A DNA stretch of 64,000 nt from Gammaproteobacteria bacterium (GTDB taxonomy: Bacteria; Pseudomonadota; Gammaproteobacteria; Pseudomonadales; JAUIET01), in the NCBI GenBank assembly GCA_030431775.1, contig JAUIHW010000018.1, forward strand, positions 1 to 64,000, written 5' to 3'. Each line of letters begins with the position of its first letter. Positions within the stretch are counted from its first letter, which is position 1. Made by a program: the position numbers and the translations under genes. Shown piece by piece: positions 38,471 to 48,161 of this stretch. The notes beneath the pieces are model-generated. The model was not told where the DNA came from and ran no database searches. It saw only the letters and a program-made list of their open reading frames with translations.

Positions 38471-39777
38471 TTACGCACTTGCCCTTCTCCGAGCACGATA
38501 TATTTTTGTGAGGTCAGGCCCTCCAGACCCACGGGGCCACGCGCATGCAACTTGTCAGTCGAGATGCCGATCTCAGCCCCCAGACCGTACTCAAATCCAT
38601 CTGCAAAACGGGTGGATACATTCACCATAACCGAACTGGAATCAACCGCACGCAAAAAACGCTGTGCATTTGGCAGATACTCGGTAACAATGCTGTCGGT
38701 GTGACGAGAGCCATAACAGTTGATGTGCTCAATCGCTTGATCCACACTTTCCACAATGCGGATGGATAAAATCGGCGCCAGATATTCAGTCGCCCAGTCG
38801 GCGTCCACAGCGAGCTCACAGTCCGGAAGAATTGCCTGTGTCGCCGGGCAGCCGCGCAGTTCTACGCCGGCTGCAGACAGCTGCGCGCCAATTTCGGGCA
38901 GCAATTCTGCTGCTAGCTCACTCGCCACTAACAAAGTCTCCATGGTGTTACAGGTTCCGTAACGCTGGGTCTTTGCATTCACTGCAATGGAGATGGCCTT
39001 CTCGCAATCGGCATGACTGTCAATATACACATGACAAACACCATCGAGATGTTTAATTACCGGCACCGTGGCCTCGGTACTGACTCTTTCAATGAGACCC
39101 TTGCCGCCGCGCGGCACAATCACATCGATGTAATCAGACATGCCAAGCATCAGACCCACCGCCGCCCGATCGATGGTCGAGACCAACTGCACCGTGGCTA
39201 AAGGCAGGCCAGCTGCTTCCAGCCCGCTGGTAATGCAACGAGCAATGGCTCGATTCGAAGCAATTGCCTCTGATCCTCCGCGCAGAATAACCGCATTACC
39301 TGACTTAAGGCACAGACTCGCGGCCTCCATGGTAACGTTTGGTCGAGATTCATAGATCATGCCGATCACACCCAGCGGCACCCGCATTTTGCCGACCTGA
39401 ATACCACTCGGTTGATATTTTAGATCGCTGATCTCACCGACCGGGTCAGAGAGCTGGGCAACCTGTAGCAGCCCATTAACCATGCCGTCGATTCGACTGT
39501 CGGTAAGCTCCAATCGATCGACCAGGGCACTTTCCAATGCCCGTTCACGTGCAGCGGCCATATCCTCGGCATTTGCGGCCAGCAGTTCATTGCGCTGCTC
39601 GAGCAGGGCATCAGCCATCGCCTGCAGCGCGGTATTCTTAGCCTGCGTGCTTTGTGTGGCCAGCTCAGCGGCTGCCGCCCGCGCCGCTTTCCCCATGGTA
39701 CGCATCGTCTGGTCAAGCGCGACAGCCTGTTCGCTTGCACCACCAGACGCACCAGAGGAAGAGGTAGAATTAATCAT
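38467..39777 (-). CDS. proA: Gamma-glutamyl phosphate reductase ProA
   Basis: 436 residues from the ATG at 39777. An ATG at 39792 would fall on the predicted transcript start, so I prefer 39777. The upstream open frame to 39987 overlaps the divergent dedA gene and the promoter and is not coding. The aldehyde dehydrogenase fold has the catalytic cysteine in [11 protein letters not shown]. It reduces gamma-glutamyl phosphate in proline synthesis. The partner proB lies 3.2 kb away beside obgE rather than adjacent, as in many pseudomonads. Confidence 0.94.
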   Translation of the reverse strand: MINSTSSSGASGGASEQAVALDQTMRTMGKAARAAAAELATQSTQAKNTALQAMADALLEQRNELLAANAEDMAAARERALESALVDRLELTDSRIDGMVNGLLQVAQLSDPVGEISDLKYQPSGIQVGKMRVPLGVIGMIYESRPNVTMEAASLCLKSGNAVILRGGSEAIASNRAIARCITSGLEAAGLPLATVQLVSTIDRAAVGLMLGMSDYIDVIVPRGGKGLIERVSTEATVPVIKHLDGVCHVYIDSHADCEKAISIAVNAKTQRYGTCNTMETLLVASELAAELLPEIGAQLSAAGVELRGCPATQAILPDCELAVDADWATEYLAPILSIRIVESVDQAIEHINCYGSRHTDSIVTEYLPNAQRFLRAVDSSSVMVNVSTRFADGFEYGLGAEIGISTDKLHARGPVGLEGLTSQKYIVLGEGQVRK

Positions 39778-39798
39778 TGACACATCGTTCATCGGAAC

Positions 39799-39827
39799 AT
39801 TATATCGTGCTGCTCCCCAACTGTCAG
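39799..39827 (-). promoter_or_regulatory. Strong predicted sigma-70 promoter of proA
   Basis: On the minus strand CTGACA (39827-39822), 17 bases, then a perfect TATAAT (39804-39799). Transcription would start near 39792, some 15 bases before the chosen proA ATG. The site ends 9 bases short of the divergent dedA start, so promoter binding may influence both genes. Confidence 0.7.
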
Positions 39828-39835
39828 AAAGCAAG

Positions 39836-40480
39836 ATGCTAACAATCGAGGAAATCCAGGGCAGTGAACTGTATCTTTGGCTGGCGGCACATCCCGACTG
39901 GATTGCTATCAGCATTTTGCTGATCGCATTCGCTGAGTCATTCGCGATTGTTGGCATTGTGGTGCCTGGCGTATTGTTCCTGTACATCGCCGCTTTCCTG
40001 GGCGGCAGCGGCCTGCTTTCCTGGCCAGCCTGCCTGCTGATGGCTTTTTTTGGTGCCGTACTGGGAGATGGACTCAGTTATCTGCTTGGCCGCCACTATC
40101 GCGAGCGGGTCTGGCAGTGGCCGGTACTGCGCAATGACCAACAATGGCGTCACCGGGGCGAAAACTTTATCCACAACCACGGCATCAAAAGCATCGTAGC
40201 CGGGCGGTTCATCGGCCCTATTCGTCCAATCATGCCGCTGATTGCCGGCACCCTGGCTATGCCAACGGGTCGATTCTTTATGATTAATGTCTTATCAGCG
40301 ATTGCCTGGGCACCGGTTTATATTGTGCCGGGTTACTCCCTGGGAGCGGCGCTTGATATGCCACTCACGTCCACGCAACTGGCAGCAATCGCGATATTAA
40401 TACTTGTTGCCGTCGGCGGCTTCTTTTATGGTATTCGACGCTGGTTCTATGCAGGGTCAAACAATGGCAAAGCGCAATAA
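39836..40480 (+). CDS. DedA-family membrane protein
   Basis: 214 residues from the ATG at 39836 (the open frame extends upstream only as a proA shadow). [23 protein letters not shown], then [13 protein letters not shown], and [24 protein letters not shown] are the DedA landmarks, with re-entrant loops and membrane-embedded Arg/Pro. Members are undecaprenyl-phosphate or phospholipid flippases in the inner membrane. dgkA overlaps its end by 17 bases, a sensible pairing since both handle envelope lipids. Confidence 0.9.
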   Translation: MLTIEEIQGSELYLWLAAHPDWIAISILLIAFAESFAIVGIVVPGVLFLYIAAFLGGSGLLSWPACLLMAFFGAVLGDGLSYLLGRHYRERVWQWPVLRNDQQWRHRGENFIHNHGIKSIVAGRFIGPIRPIMPLIAGTLAMPTGRFFMINVLSAIAWAPVYIVPGYSLGAALDMPLTSTQLAAIAILILVAVGGFFYGIRRWFYAGSNNGKAQ

Positions 40481-40850
40481 GCCGTCCGGCCACGGCCTGG
40501 AACACGTGCAGCGAGCAACCCGCTTCTCGATACGAGGCCTGCGCGCCGCCTGGCGGGAGGAGTTTTCCTTTCGAATCGAGATCTATCTCGCCTTGCTGTT
40601 CATGCCGCTGGCTTTCTGGGTTGGTCAGAATGCGCTGGAGCGCAGCATACTGATCATGTGCGCCATGCTGGTGTTAATCTGCGAATTGTTTAATTCAGCA
40701 CTGGAAGCTGTGGTAGATCGCATTGGCAAGGAACGCCATACTCTGTCGGGTCAAGCCAAAGACATTGGTTCGGCCGCGGTGTTTCTGGCACTGGGAAACT
40801 TTCTGTTGGTCTGGGGTTTTCACGTCCTGCAACGTTTCAACATCCTCTGA
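40464..40850 (+). CDS. dgkA: Diacylglycerol kinase DgkA
   Basis: 128 residues, three transmembrane helices; SFRIEIYLALLFMPLAF and the catalytic stretch NSALEAVVDRI.KE.H.LSGQAKDIGSAAVF match the trimeric bacterial enzyme. It phosphorylates diacylglycerol released when osmoregulated glucans or other envelope polymers are decorated. The ATG at 40464 is inside dedA and has AGGGT upstream. A large inverted repeat begins 6 bases after its stop. Confidence 0.94.
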   Translation: MAKRNKPSGHGLEHVQRATRFSIRGLRAAWREEFSFRIEIYLALLFMPLAFWVGQNALERSILIMCAMLVLICELFNSALEAVVDRIGKERHTLSGQAKDIGSAAVFLALGNFLLVWGFHVLQRFNIL

Positions 40851-40856
40851 ACAAAC

Positions 40857-41084
40857 CGCTTGAGATGAGTATGGCCCTGGGGGTGGAGCTCTGCGCTCAG
40901 GCTACCCATCGCCGCTCGCTCCGCTCCGTCGGGCGCTGCGAAACTCGACCTCGCGCCGCCGGCGCTCGGGACTCAGACAGTCCTCGCGCTTTTTCCGACT
41001 CCGCTGCGCTCGCAACAGCGCGATGTGACTGGTAGCCAGAGCGCAGAGCTCCACCCCCAGGGCCATACTCAGCCGTTTCAAGCG
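40857..41084. repeat. 228-bp element with 40-bp near-perfect inverted repeats
   Basis: The arms 40867-40906 and 41031-41070 are reverse complements with a single mismatch in 40 bases. After a short unpaired step, CGCTTGA (40857-40863) pairs again with TCAAGCG (41078-41084). The interior (40907-41030) is GC-rich and itself self-complementary (GCGCCGCCGGCGC). No open reading frame fits. Size and ends suggest a miniature inverted-repeat element or a dispersed intergenic palindrome; I see no clear target-site duplication. It separates dgkA from the rpsT promoter and may stop read-through. Confidence 0.7.
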
Positions 41085-41094
41085 CTCGCGCTAC

Positions 41095-41123
41095 TTGACA
41101 AATCGCCCTTAAATCGGAATAAT
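41095..41123 (+). promoter_or_regulatory. Strong sigma-70 promoter of rpsT
   Basis: A perfect TTGACA (41095-41100), a 17-base spacer and AATAAT (41118-41123) predict a start near 41130. The leader of about 79 bases to the rpsT TTG contains a small CCCG/CGGG stem (41140-41152) and a 12-codon ORF. Confidence 0.8.
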
Positions 41124-41160
41124 CGCCGCCCGCTGTGGCCCCGTAAGACGGGAGGTTCGC

Positions 41161-41199
41161 ATGGAATCACCGCAGCGTAAACAGTGCAAATACGACTAG
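41161..41199 (+). CDS. Possible 12-residue leader peptide upstream of rpsT
   Basis: ATG at 41161 follows GGGAGG by 5 bases, a better initiation site than that of rpsT itself. The frame encodes MESPQRKQCKYD and stops at a TAG (41197-41199) whose last two bases form part of the rpsT Shine-Dalgarno AGGAG (41198-41202). Ribosomes finishing here would sit on the rpsT start. The peptide resembles the first residues of S20 (ANSPQARKR). No leader peptide of this type is known to me. Confidence 0.45.
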   Translation: MESPQRKQCKYD

Positions 41200-41208
41200 G
41201 AGCATACT

Positions 41209-41472
41209 TTGGCAAATTCGCCCCAAGCCCGCAAACGTGCTCGGCAGACAGTGTCTCGCCGTGCTCTTCGAATAGGCCAACGATCAGCGATTCGCACTGC
41301 GATCAAAAAGGTACAGGCTGCCATAGAGGCGGGTGACCAGGCGCAGGCTACCGCAGCATTCACCGCTGCGATGCCGGTCATCGATCGTCTTGCCGACAAA
41401 GGGGTGATCCACAAAAACAAGGCCGCCCGGCATAAAAGCCGATTGGCTGCGCACATCAAGGCGATGGCCTGA
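41209..41472 (+). CDS. rpsT: 30S ribosomal protein S20
   Basis: 87 residues, basic and helical, beginning [13 protein letters not shown], as long as E. coli S20. It binds the 5' and 3' minor domains of 16S rRNA. It starts with TTG at 41209, 6 bases after AGGAG. E. coli rpsT also uses a UUG start and is controlled at translation by S20, so the weak start is probably kept by selection. The downstream neighbour is not murJ, as in many relatives, but a convergent phosphatase-like gene. Confidence 0.96.
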   Translation: MANSPQARKRARQTVSRRALRIGQRSAIRTAIKKVQAAIEAGDQAQATAAFTAAMPVIDRLADKGVIHKNKAARHKSRLAAHIKAMA

Positions 41473-41492
41473 GCTGGCTACCTCCCCGCAGA

Positions 41493-42875
41493 TTAGAAGT
41501 CAATTCTCGCCGTTGAGGGCAACCCCGGCACCGTAATATCGTAATGTGCCAAGATCGCCGGTGCAATCTCCCGCAAGGCGAGCTTATCCGCAGCCGGCTT
41601 GTGGGTACGGGAGGGGTTTCGTACCCAAAACATACCGTCTGGATGATGCATTCCGCTCTTTACACTGTCAGCCTGGTAAAACAGCTCAGCAAGTGCTCGT
41701 TGCGTGCCATCCGGTAATTGCAGCACGGCATCGGAACCCAGCTTCGCAAAAATCTGACAACCGGCAAACACGTCATTGCCCTCACGGCGGGCCTTCATAA
41801 CGGGTCGATTATCGTCCAGACGCAAATCCAGCAGAGTTTGCAGACCCTGCTCAGCGGCCGACTCGTTGTCAAAATACACATGAAATTCTTCAGACATGAC
41901 CGGGGAGATCTGCGTTACCCCGGTTAAACCCAGAGTCGCGGCAAAGGCAGAAAAGTCGTGTGGTCGATAAAACACCTTACCCCCGTCATCCTCTGCACCG
42001 AGATAAGGTTGTTGACTCAGGGCCGTAGCAAACACCAGAGTGGTGTTTTCGTCAGCCAGCTGCAAGGCTTTACCCATGAGCTGGTCTGTCTGCTGATACG
42101 CAAAGAGAATAGCGTCTCTATATTGCTCCTGTTCAGCGGCGCTGGGCTTCACCGAGAACAACTCAGGTTCCATATTGCGCCAGTATTTATGCTGAAAGTG
42201 GGCGCAGGAATTGCTAAATAATGTGGCAAAATCTGGCTGCTCGCGCCGATAAATATAGGCGAATACATCCCACAACAGCTTATCCAGTAACACCGCGCGC
42301 TTCCAGCCGTCGCGGCCCCGCGCTTCGCTGAAGAGCTGGCCTAGAATCGCGGTGGTTGTTGACAGGCTCAAGCCATGGCTCAGCAGGAACGACAGCACAC
42401 GAAAATAGTCAGCTTTGGACATGGGTACTTTTTCGTTAGTGTGCTCCTGCACACTGCGGCGCACAAAATTGCACAGCGGCTCAAGCTCCGGAGTGCACGG
42501 CGTGCGCTCGCTGCTCCAGGCGTCCGGCAGAACCAGGCCATTGATCGGCTGCTCATACTTCAGGTTCATGCTGCCGCAAATCCAAACTTTGTAATTCTTT
42601 TCGCTCAGGAAGTCCCAAACGCTGCGCGCCTGCAACTTGTGAGCGTCGCCCAGGTTAAACACACCATGCTCTTCATAACGCAACCCGGTATGCACGGTAA
42701 TCCACTGGATCCACGGTTCGAGGGCTTCCTGTTGCTCTTCAGCATCGGTAATGAAAAGCTGCGATTCGTCGCGCATGCGTTTGAAATTGGGCAGCTTGCC
42801 CGCTGCAATGAACCGTTCCATCAGCGAGGGGCAAAGCTCATTACATTCCAGCTGTATGATTCGGGATTTACTCAT
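41493..42875 (-). CDS. Alkaline-phosphatase-superfamily protein of unknown substrate
   Basis: 460 residues without a signal peptide or membrane helix. The pattern IIQLECNELCPSLMERFIAAGKLPNFKRM, then WIQWITVHTGL, and later HFQHKYWRN with HHPDGMFWVRNP, is that of the type I phosphodiesterase/nucleotide pyrophosphatase branch (metal-binding, catalytic Thr in the TVHTG segment). It may hydrolyse or transfer a phosphate ester, but the substrate is not evident. It is monocistronic and convergent with rpsT (20 bases between stops). Such genes are often found near surface-polysaccharide loci, which this one is not. Confidence 0.7.
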   Translation of the reverse strand: MSKSRIIQLECNELCPSLMERFIAAGKLPNFKRMRDESQLFITDAEEQQEALEPWIQWITVHTGLRYEEHGVFNLGDAHKLQARSVWDFLSEKNYKVWICGSMNLKYEQPINGLVLPDAWSSERTPCTPELEPLCNFVRRSVQEHTNEKVPMSKADYFRVLSFLLSHGLSLSTTTAILGQLFSEARGRDGWKRAVLLDKLLWDVFAYIYRREQPDFATLFSNSCAHFQHKYWRNMEPELFSVKPSAAEQEQYRDAILFAYQQTDQLMGKALQLADENTTLVFATALSQQPYLGAEDDGGKVFYRPHDFSAFAATLGLTGVTQISPVMSEEFHVYFDNESAAEQGLQTLLDLRLDDNRPVMKARREGNDVFAGCQIFAKLGSDAVLQLPDGTQRALAELFYQADSVKSGMHHPDGMFWVRNPSRTHKPAADKLALREIAPAILAHYDITVPGLPSTARIDF

Positions 42876-42990
42876 GGTTACTCAATATGAAAGATTCATG
42901 CTTAAGTATAGCCAGATTGTACTACACGGCCGTGTAATATTTGATCAAAAAGCCTGTGTTGCGCGAGCAAACCCAGGGCTCACGGTTTCT

Positions 42991-45293
<2,303 letters not shown>

Positions 45294-45313
45294 CTATCAA
45301 TCCTTCCGGACAC

Positions 45314-45339
45314 AAAAAACCCCGCTCGTGGCGGGGTTT
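45314..45339 (-). terminator. Rho-independent terminator after rpmA
   Basis: CCCCGC (45320-45325) and GCGGGG (45331-45336) form a stem with a five-base loop. On the minus strand it is followed by six T residues. It lies between rpmA and obgE. Confidence 0.85.
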
Positions 45340-45360
45340 GCGCAGCCCAGTCTGTCGCTG

Positions 45361-45618
45361 CTACTCCGGCACCACATTCACGTATTTACGCGCTCTAGGG
45401 CCCTTGACTGTAAACTGCACCTTGCCTGGCGATGTCGCAAACAGCGTATAGTCCTTGCCGCAACCCACATTGTCGCCTGCATGAAACCGGGTGCCCCGCT
45501 GACGAACGATTATACTGCCCGCGGAAACCACCTGCCCACCAAAACGCTTGACGCCAAGTCGTTTGGATTCGGAATCACGACCGTTGCGGGTACTGCCCCC
45601 TGCTTTTTTATGAGCCAT
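45361..45618 (-). CDS. rpmA: 50S ribosomal protein L27
   Basis: 85 residues beginning [22 protein letters not shown], the classic L27 start. Its N terminus reaches into the peptidyl-transferase centre. It follows rplU by 39 bases in the usual pair and is closed by the terminator at 45314-45339. Confidence 0.98.
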   Translation of the reverse strand: MAHKKAGGSTRNGRDSESKRLGVKRFGGQVVSAGSIIVRQRGTRFHAGDNVGCGKDYTLFATSPGKVQFTVKGPRARKYVNVVPE

Positions 45619-45657
45619 ATCAAACCTTCCTATGAATAACCGAGCGTCTCGGGCCGC

Positions 45658-45969
45658 TTACCCGGAAATGCCCGTAATTTTTACTTCGGTGTACCACTGG
45701 CGATGACCGGCCTGCTTCTTGTGGTGCTTGCGACGGCGAAACTTCACGATCTTGATCTTGTCGTGCCGCCCATGCTCCACAACTTCCGCCTTGACTACGC
45801 CATTGGCCAGGTAGGGCGCGCCTACAGACAGGTTTTGACCACCGCCAACCAGTAGCACTTTATCAAAGCTGATTGCGTCGCCAGCATCGGCATCCAGCTT
45901 TTCAAGTTTAAGCACGTCGCCTTCCGACACCCGATGCTGTTTGCCACCGCTTTCGATTACCGCGTACAT
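45658..45969 (-). CDS. rplU: 50S ribosomal protein L21
   Basis: 103 residues from the ATG at 45969 ([18 protein letters not shown]), the same length as in E. coli. A TTG nine bases upstream is not needed. C-terminal [23 protein letters not shown] is the rRNA-binding segment. The promoter lies at 46027-46055, overlapping the end of the methyltransferase gene. Confidence 0.98.
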   Translation of the reverse strand: MYAVIESGGKQHRVSEGDVLKLEKLDADAGDAISFDKVLLVGGGQNLSVGAPYLANGVVKAEVVEHGRHDKIKIVKFRRRKHHKKQAGHRQWYTEVKITGISG

Positions 45970-46026
45970 AATATCCAACCGAGAATCAATTAACTGGGAT
46001 GAGCCCTAGCAGCTCAAGGGGCGCGA

Positions 46027-46055
46027 ATTGTACGGAAAACCTAGCTTTTAGGCAA
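46027..46055 (-). promoter_or_regulatory. Predicted sigma-70 promoter of rplU-rpmA
   Basis: On the minus strand TTGCCT (46055-46050), 17 bases, TACAAT (46032-46027). The -35 box lies within the last codons of the methyltransferase gene, whose stop codon (46041-46043) falls in the spacer. A start near 46020 would give a leader of about 50 bases. Confidence 0.65.
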
Positions 46056-46706
46056 GGATTTAGTCGCCGTGCACTTGAAATAACGCCTGTTTTCGAACTC
46101 AATGTCAGAAAAACCACAATGCCGAAGACACCGAGCCATAGAACCACGAGTTTGAAATGACTCAATAACATTACCAACAGGCCAACGGAACAATCGACCG
46201 AATAAATGGAAACAACATCCATTAATAATGGCATAGCTCCTGAATAGCACGCCTTTTGCACTCAGCTGCCGGGCGGAATCAGAAAACTGCTGGAGCGATT
46301 TGCTCAAGGGGTGAAGGGTAATCCAGATTGAGCCACCAGGCTTGAGCACCCGATGCAGTTCTGCGATGGACCGCGGAATGTCTGTATAGGGCATGGCCAC
46401 CCTGGAAATGATTTTGTCGAAAGAATTGTCGGCAAATGGCAGGTGTTCAGCATTGCCATTAATATACCGGATGGAATCATAATGCTTGCGACCGTAGACC
46501 AATGACTCCAGTTCGATATCCATACCAATTACCAGCCGTCGGTTTCCCAGTTGACTGGCGATCAGGGTTTGCCCAATACCACAACCGATATCAAGTATAT
46601 ACTGATCCCCAGCTTCGAATTTCGGTTGCACGTGATATGGAGAAGATGGGTCACTGGCAACTTCCAGCTCGTCAAGATGATACTGAATTCGATCGCTAAC
46701 TTGCAT
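46041..46706 (-). CDS. Class I SAM-dependent methyltransferase
   Basis: 221 residues. DIGCGIGQTLIASQ is the SAM-binding glycine loop, GMDIELESL the acidic ribose contact, and RVLKPGGSIWITLHP the usual post-motif III. The fold is that of the UbiE/COQ5-like Methyltransf_11 group, but the substrate is unknown. The gene sits between rplU and ispB, which in E. coli and many relatives are directly divergent. It looks less GC-rich than its neighbours, which fits an inserted gene. No Shine-Dalgarno is apparent. It seems to stand alone. Confidence 0.75.
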   Translation of the reverse strand: MQVSDRIQYHLDELEVASDPSSPYHVQPKFEAGDQYILDIGCGIGQTLIASQLGNRRLVIGMDIELESLVYGRKHYDSIRYINGNAEHLPFADNSFDKIISRVAMPYTDIPRSIAELHRVLKPGGSIWITLHPLSKSLQQFSDSARQLSAKGVLFRSYAIINGCCFHLFGRLFRWPVGNVIESFQTRGSMARCLRHCGFSDIEFENRRYFKCTATKSLPKS

Positions 46707-46970
46707 TCATCCGCTGCCCTGGCACCAGTAATCAGGATGTCAATTTCCCGGCCGTTTGGAAGCGCGTAGTCGGCAAAATGCAGCAAAGCTGAGCTAGCCT
46801 GTACCCCATCTGAGCGATTCTGCGCGCGGTTTTGACCGCTTCAACCACCGATTTTTGATTATAGGCAAGATCCCCCCCCTTGTCGTTGTTCCAGATTCCG
46901 GGATGGGCGCTTCCTAGCATAAGCTCCATCCGAATGGCCAGATTTAGCCAATCATCTCAGCGGATGCAGC
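46707..46970. other. Gap upstream of the methyltransferase and ispB
   Basis: 264 bases between the methyltransferase start and the ispB promoter. A 65-codon minus-strand frame (46732-46929) and a second frame overlapping it have no recognisable product and no good start signal. They could be remnants of a small lost gene. I see no repeat, terminator or RNA gene here. Confidence 0.4.
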
Positions 46971-46999
46971 TTGACTTCAAGCGGGTCAATTCATAGCAT
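46971..46999 (+). promoter_or_regulatory. Predicted sigma-70 promoter of ispB
   Basis: TTGACT (46971-46976), 17 bases, TAGCAT (46994-46999), giving a start near 47006 and a 21-base leader to the ispB ATG. Confidence 0.5.
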
Positions 47000-47026
47000 G
47001 CCCTGCCCTTTCCAACATCATTTGCA

Positions 47027-48007
47027 ATGCGTGAATTTTTGCAATCCTTGCAGCCCGAACTGGCGCGACTGAACACCGTCATCCAGACGAAATTGCAGTC
47101 TCAGGTACCCTTGGTAGAAGAGATTGGCGAGCACTTGATTGCCGCAGGTGGTAAGCGTTTGCGCCCGCTACTGACCTTATTGGCCTATCGATTGGCAGCC
47201 GGCGATGTTCCCGCCGACAAACTGCCTGATTCGGCCTACGAATTGGCGGCGGTCCTCGAGTTTCTGCACACGGCAACTCTGCTGCACGACGATGTTATTG
47301 ATGTTTCCATGCTGCGCCGGGGGCGGCCAACGGCGAACGCAACCTGGGGTAATGCGCCCAGCGTCCTGGTGGGCGACTTTCTGTATTCCAGAGCCTTTCA
47401 GATGCTGGTTGCCATCAGTCATAACGGGATTATGGCCGAAATAGCCGATACCACCAACCTGATTGCCGAAGGAGAGGTACTGCAACTGGCCCGTGCCGGG
47501 CAGGCCGATACAACTGAGCAACAGTATCTCGAGGTGATTCACTACAAAACCGCACGCTTGTTTGAGGCCGCTGCGCGCTGTGGTGCGATGCTGGCCGGGG
47601 CCGAACAAACCCTACAGCAAACAATGGGCGAATATGGACTCGCGCTCGGCATGGCGTTTCAGCTCATGGACGATTACCTCGACTACGCCGGTAACGCCGA
47701 TATTATGGGTAAAAATGTGGGCGATGACCTGGCCGAAGGTAAACCCACCCTGCCATTGATTCGGGCGATGCAACTGTGTGCAGACTCGGATGCTGCCATT
47801 ATCCGGGAAGCCATCGAGCACAAAACCAGTAAAGACCTTGCTCGGATCAGTGGGCTCGTACTTTCCTCAGGAGCGCTTAGCGAAACCATCGACAAGGCCC
47901 AATGGTATGCGCAGAAAGCCTCTCAGGTCCTGCAGACTGTGCCAAACAGCGCCACCCGCAAGCGCCTGATAACTCTGGCTGAGCTGGCCACAGCCAGGCA
48001 GGCCTGA
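47027..48007 (+). CDS. ispB: Octaprenyl diphosphate synthase IspB
   Basis: 326 residues of the all-trans polyprenyl synthase family. The first aspartate-rich motif is LLHDDVIDVSMLRRG (DDVID) and the second MDDYLDYAG. GGKRLRP near the N terminus binds the isopentenyl diphosphate. It makes the side chain of ubiquinone and menaquinone; chain length (C40 or similar) is inferred from the family, not measured. It has its own predicted promoter. Confidence 0.96.
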   Translation: MREFLQSLQPELARLNTVIQTKLQSQVPLVEEIGEHLIAAGGKRLRPLLTLLAYRLAAGDVPADKLPDSAYELAAVLEFLHTATLLHDDVIDVSMLRRGRPTANATWGNAPSVLVGDFLYSRAFQMLVAISHNGIMAEIADTTNLIAEGEVLQLARAGQADTTEQQYLEVIHYKTARLFEAAARCGAMLAGAEQTLQQTMGEYGLALGMAFQLMDDYLDYAGNADIMGKNVGDDLAEGKPTLPLIRAMQLCADSDAAIIREAIEHKTSKDLARISGLVLSSGALSETIDKAQWYAQKASQVLQTVPNSATRKRLITLAELATARQA

Positions 48008-48083
48008 CTCCCAGAGCATATTGCAAATTCCACTCGCAAACCGCTGATATTGCAATAAAAAGCCCTAACTCAACACTGAACAA

Positions 48084-48106
48084 AAAACGCTCACATCGGG
48101 CGTTTT
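48084..48106 (+). terminator. Weak possible terminator after ispB
   Basis: AAAACGC (48084-48090) and GCGTTTT (48100-48106) can pair, ending in four T residues. The GC core is only three pairs, so termination would be modest. Confidence 0.35.
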
Positions 48107-48121
48107 GCTAGGTGCTGCAGC

Positions 48122-48138
48122 CGCTTTGTGGCATACTG
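48122..48138 (+). promoter_or_regulatory. 17-bp motif copy 1, upstream of the first tandem DUF1631 gene
   Basis: CGCTTTGTGGCATACTG lies 23 bases before the ATG at 48162. It matches 15 of 17 bases of a site upstream of prsK (52711-52727). It includes TGGCATACT, an extended -10-like element, without a recognisable -35 box. Confidence 0.4.
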
Positions 48139-48161
48139 ACAAAAAATAATTGCTAGTGCAT

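Noticed and set aside
39482-39835. Plus-strand extension of the DedA frame back to 39482
   Set aside because: It is antisense to proA. The DedA fold starts at ATG 39836.
46732-46929. 65-codon minus-strand frame, and a frame next to it, upstream of the methyltransferase
   Set aside because: No recognisable product, no Shine-Dalgarno, and joining the two needs a frameshift. They are most likely chance or an old remnant.
48129-48155. Sigma-54 promoter before the tandem DUF1631 genes (TGGCA... ...TTGC)
   Set aside because: The GG-to-GC spacing is wrong (about 20 instead of 10), so it does not fit the -24/-12 consensus.
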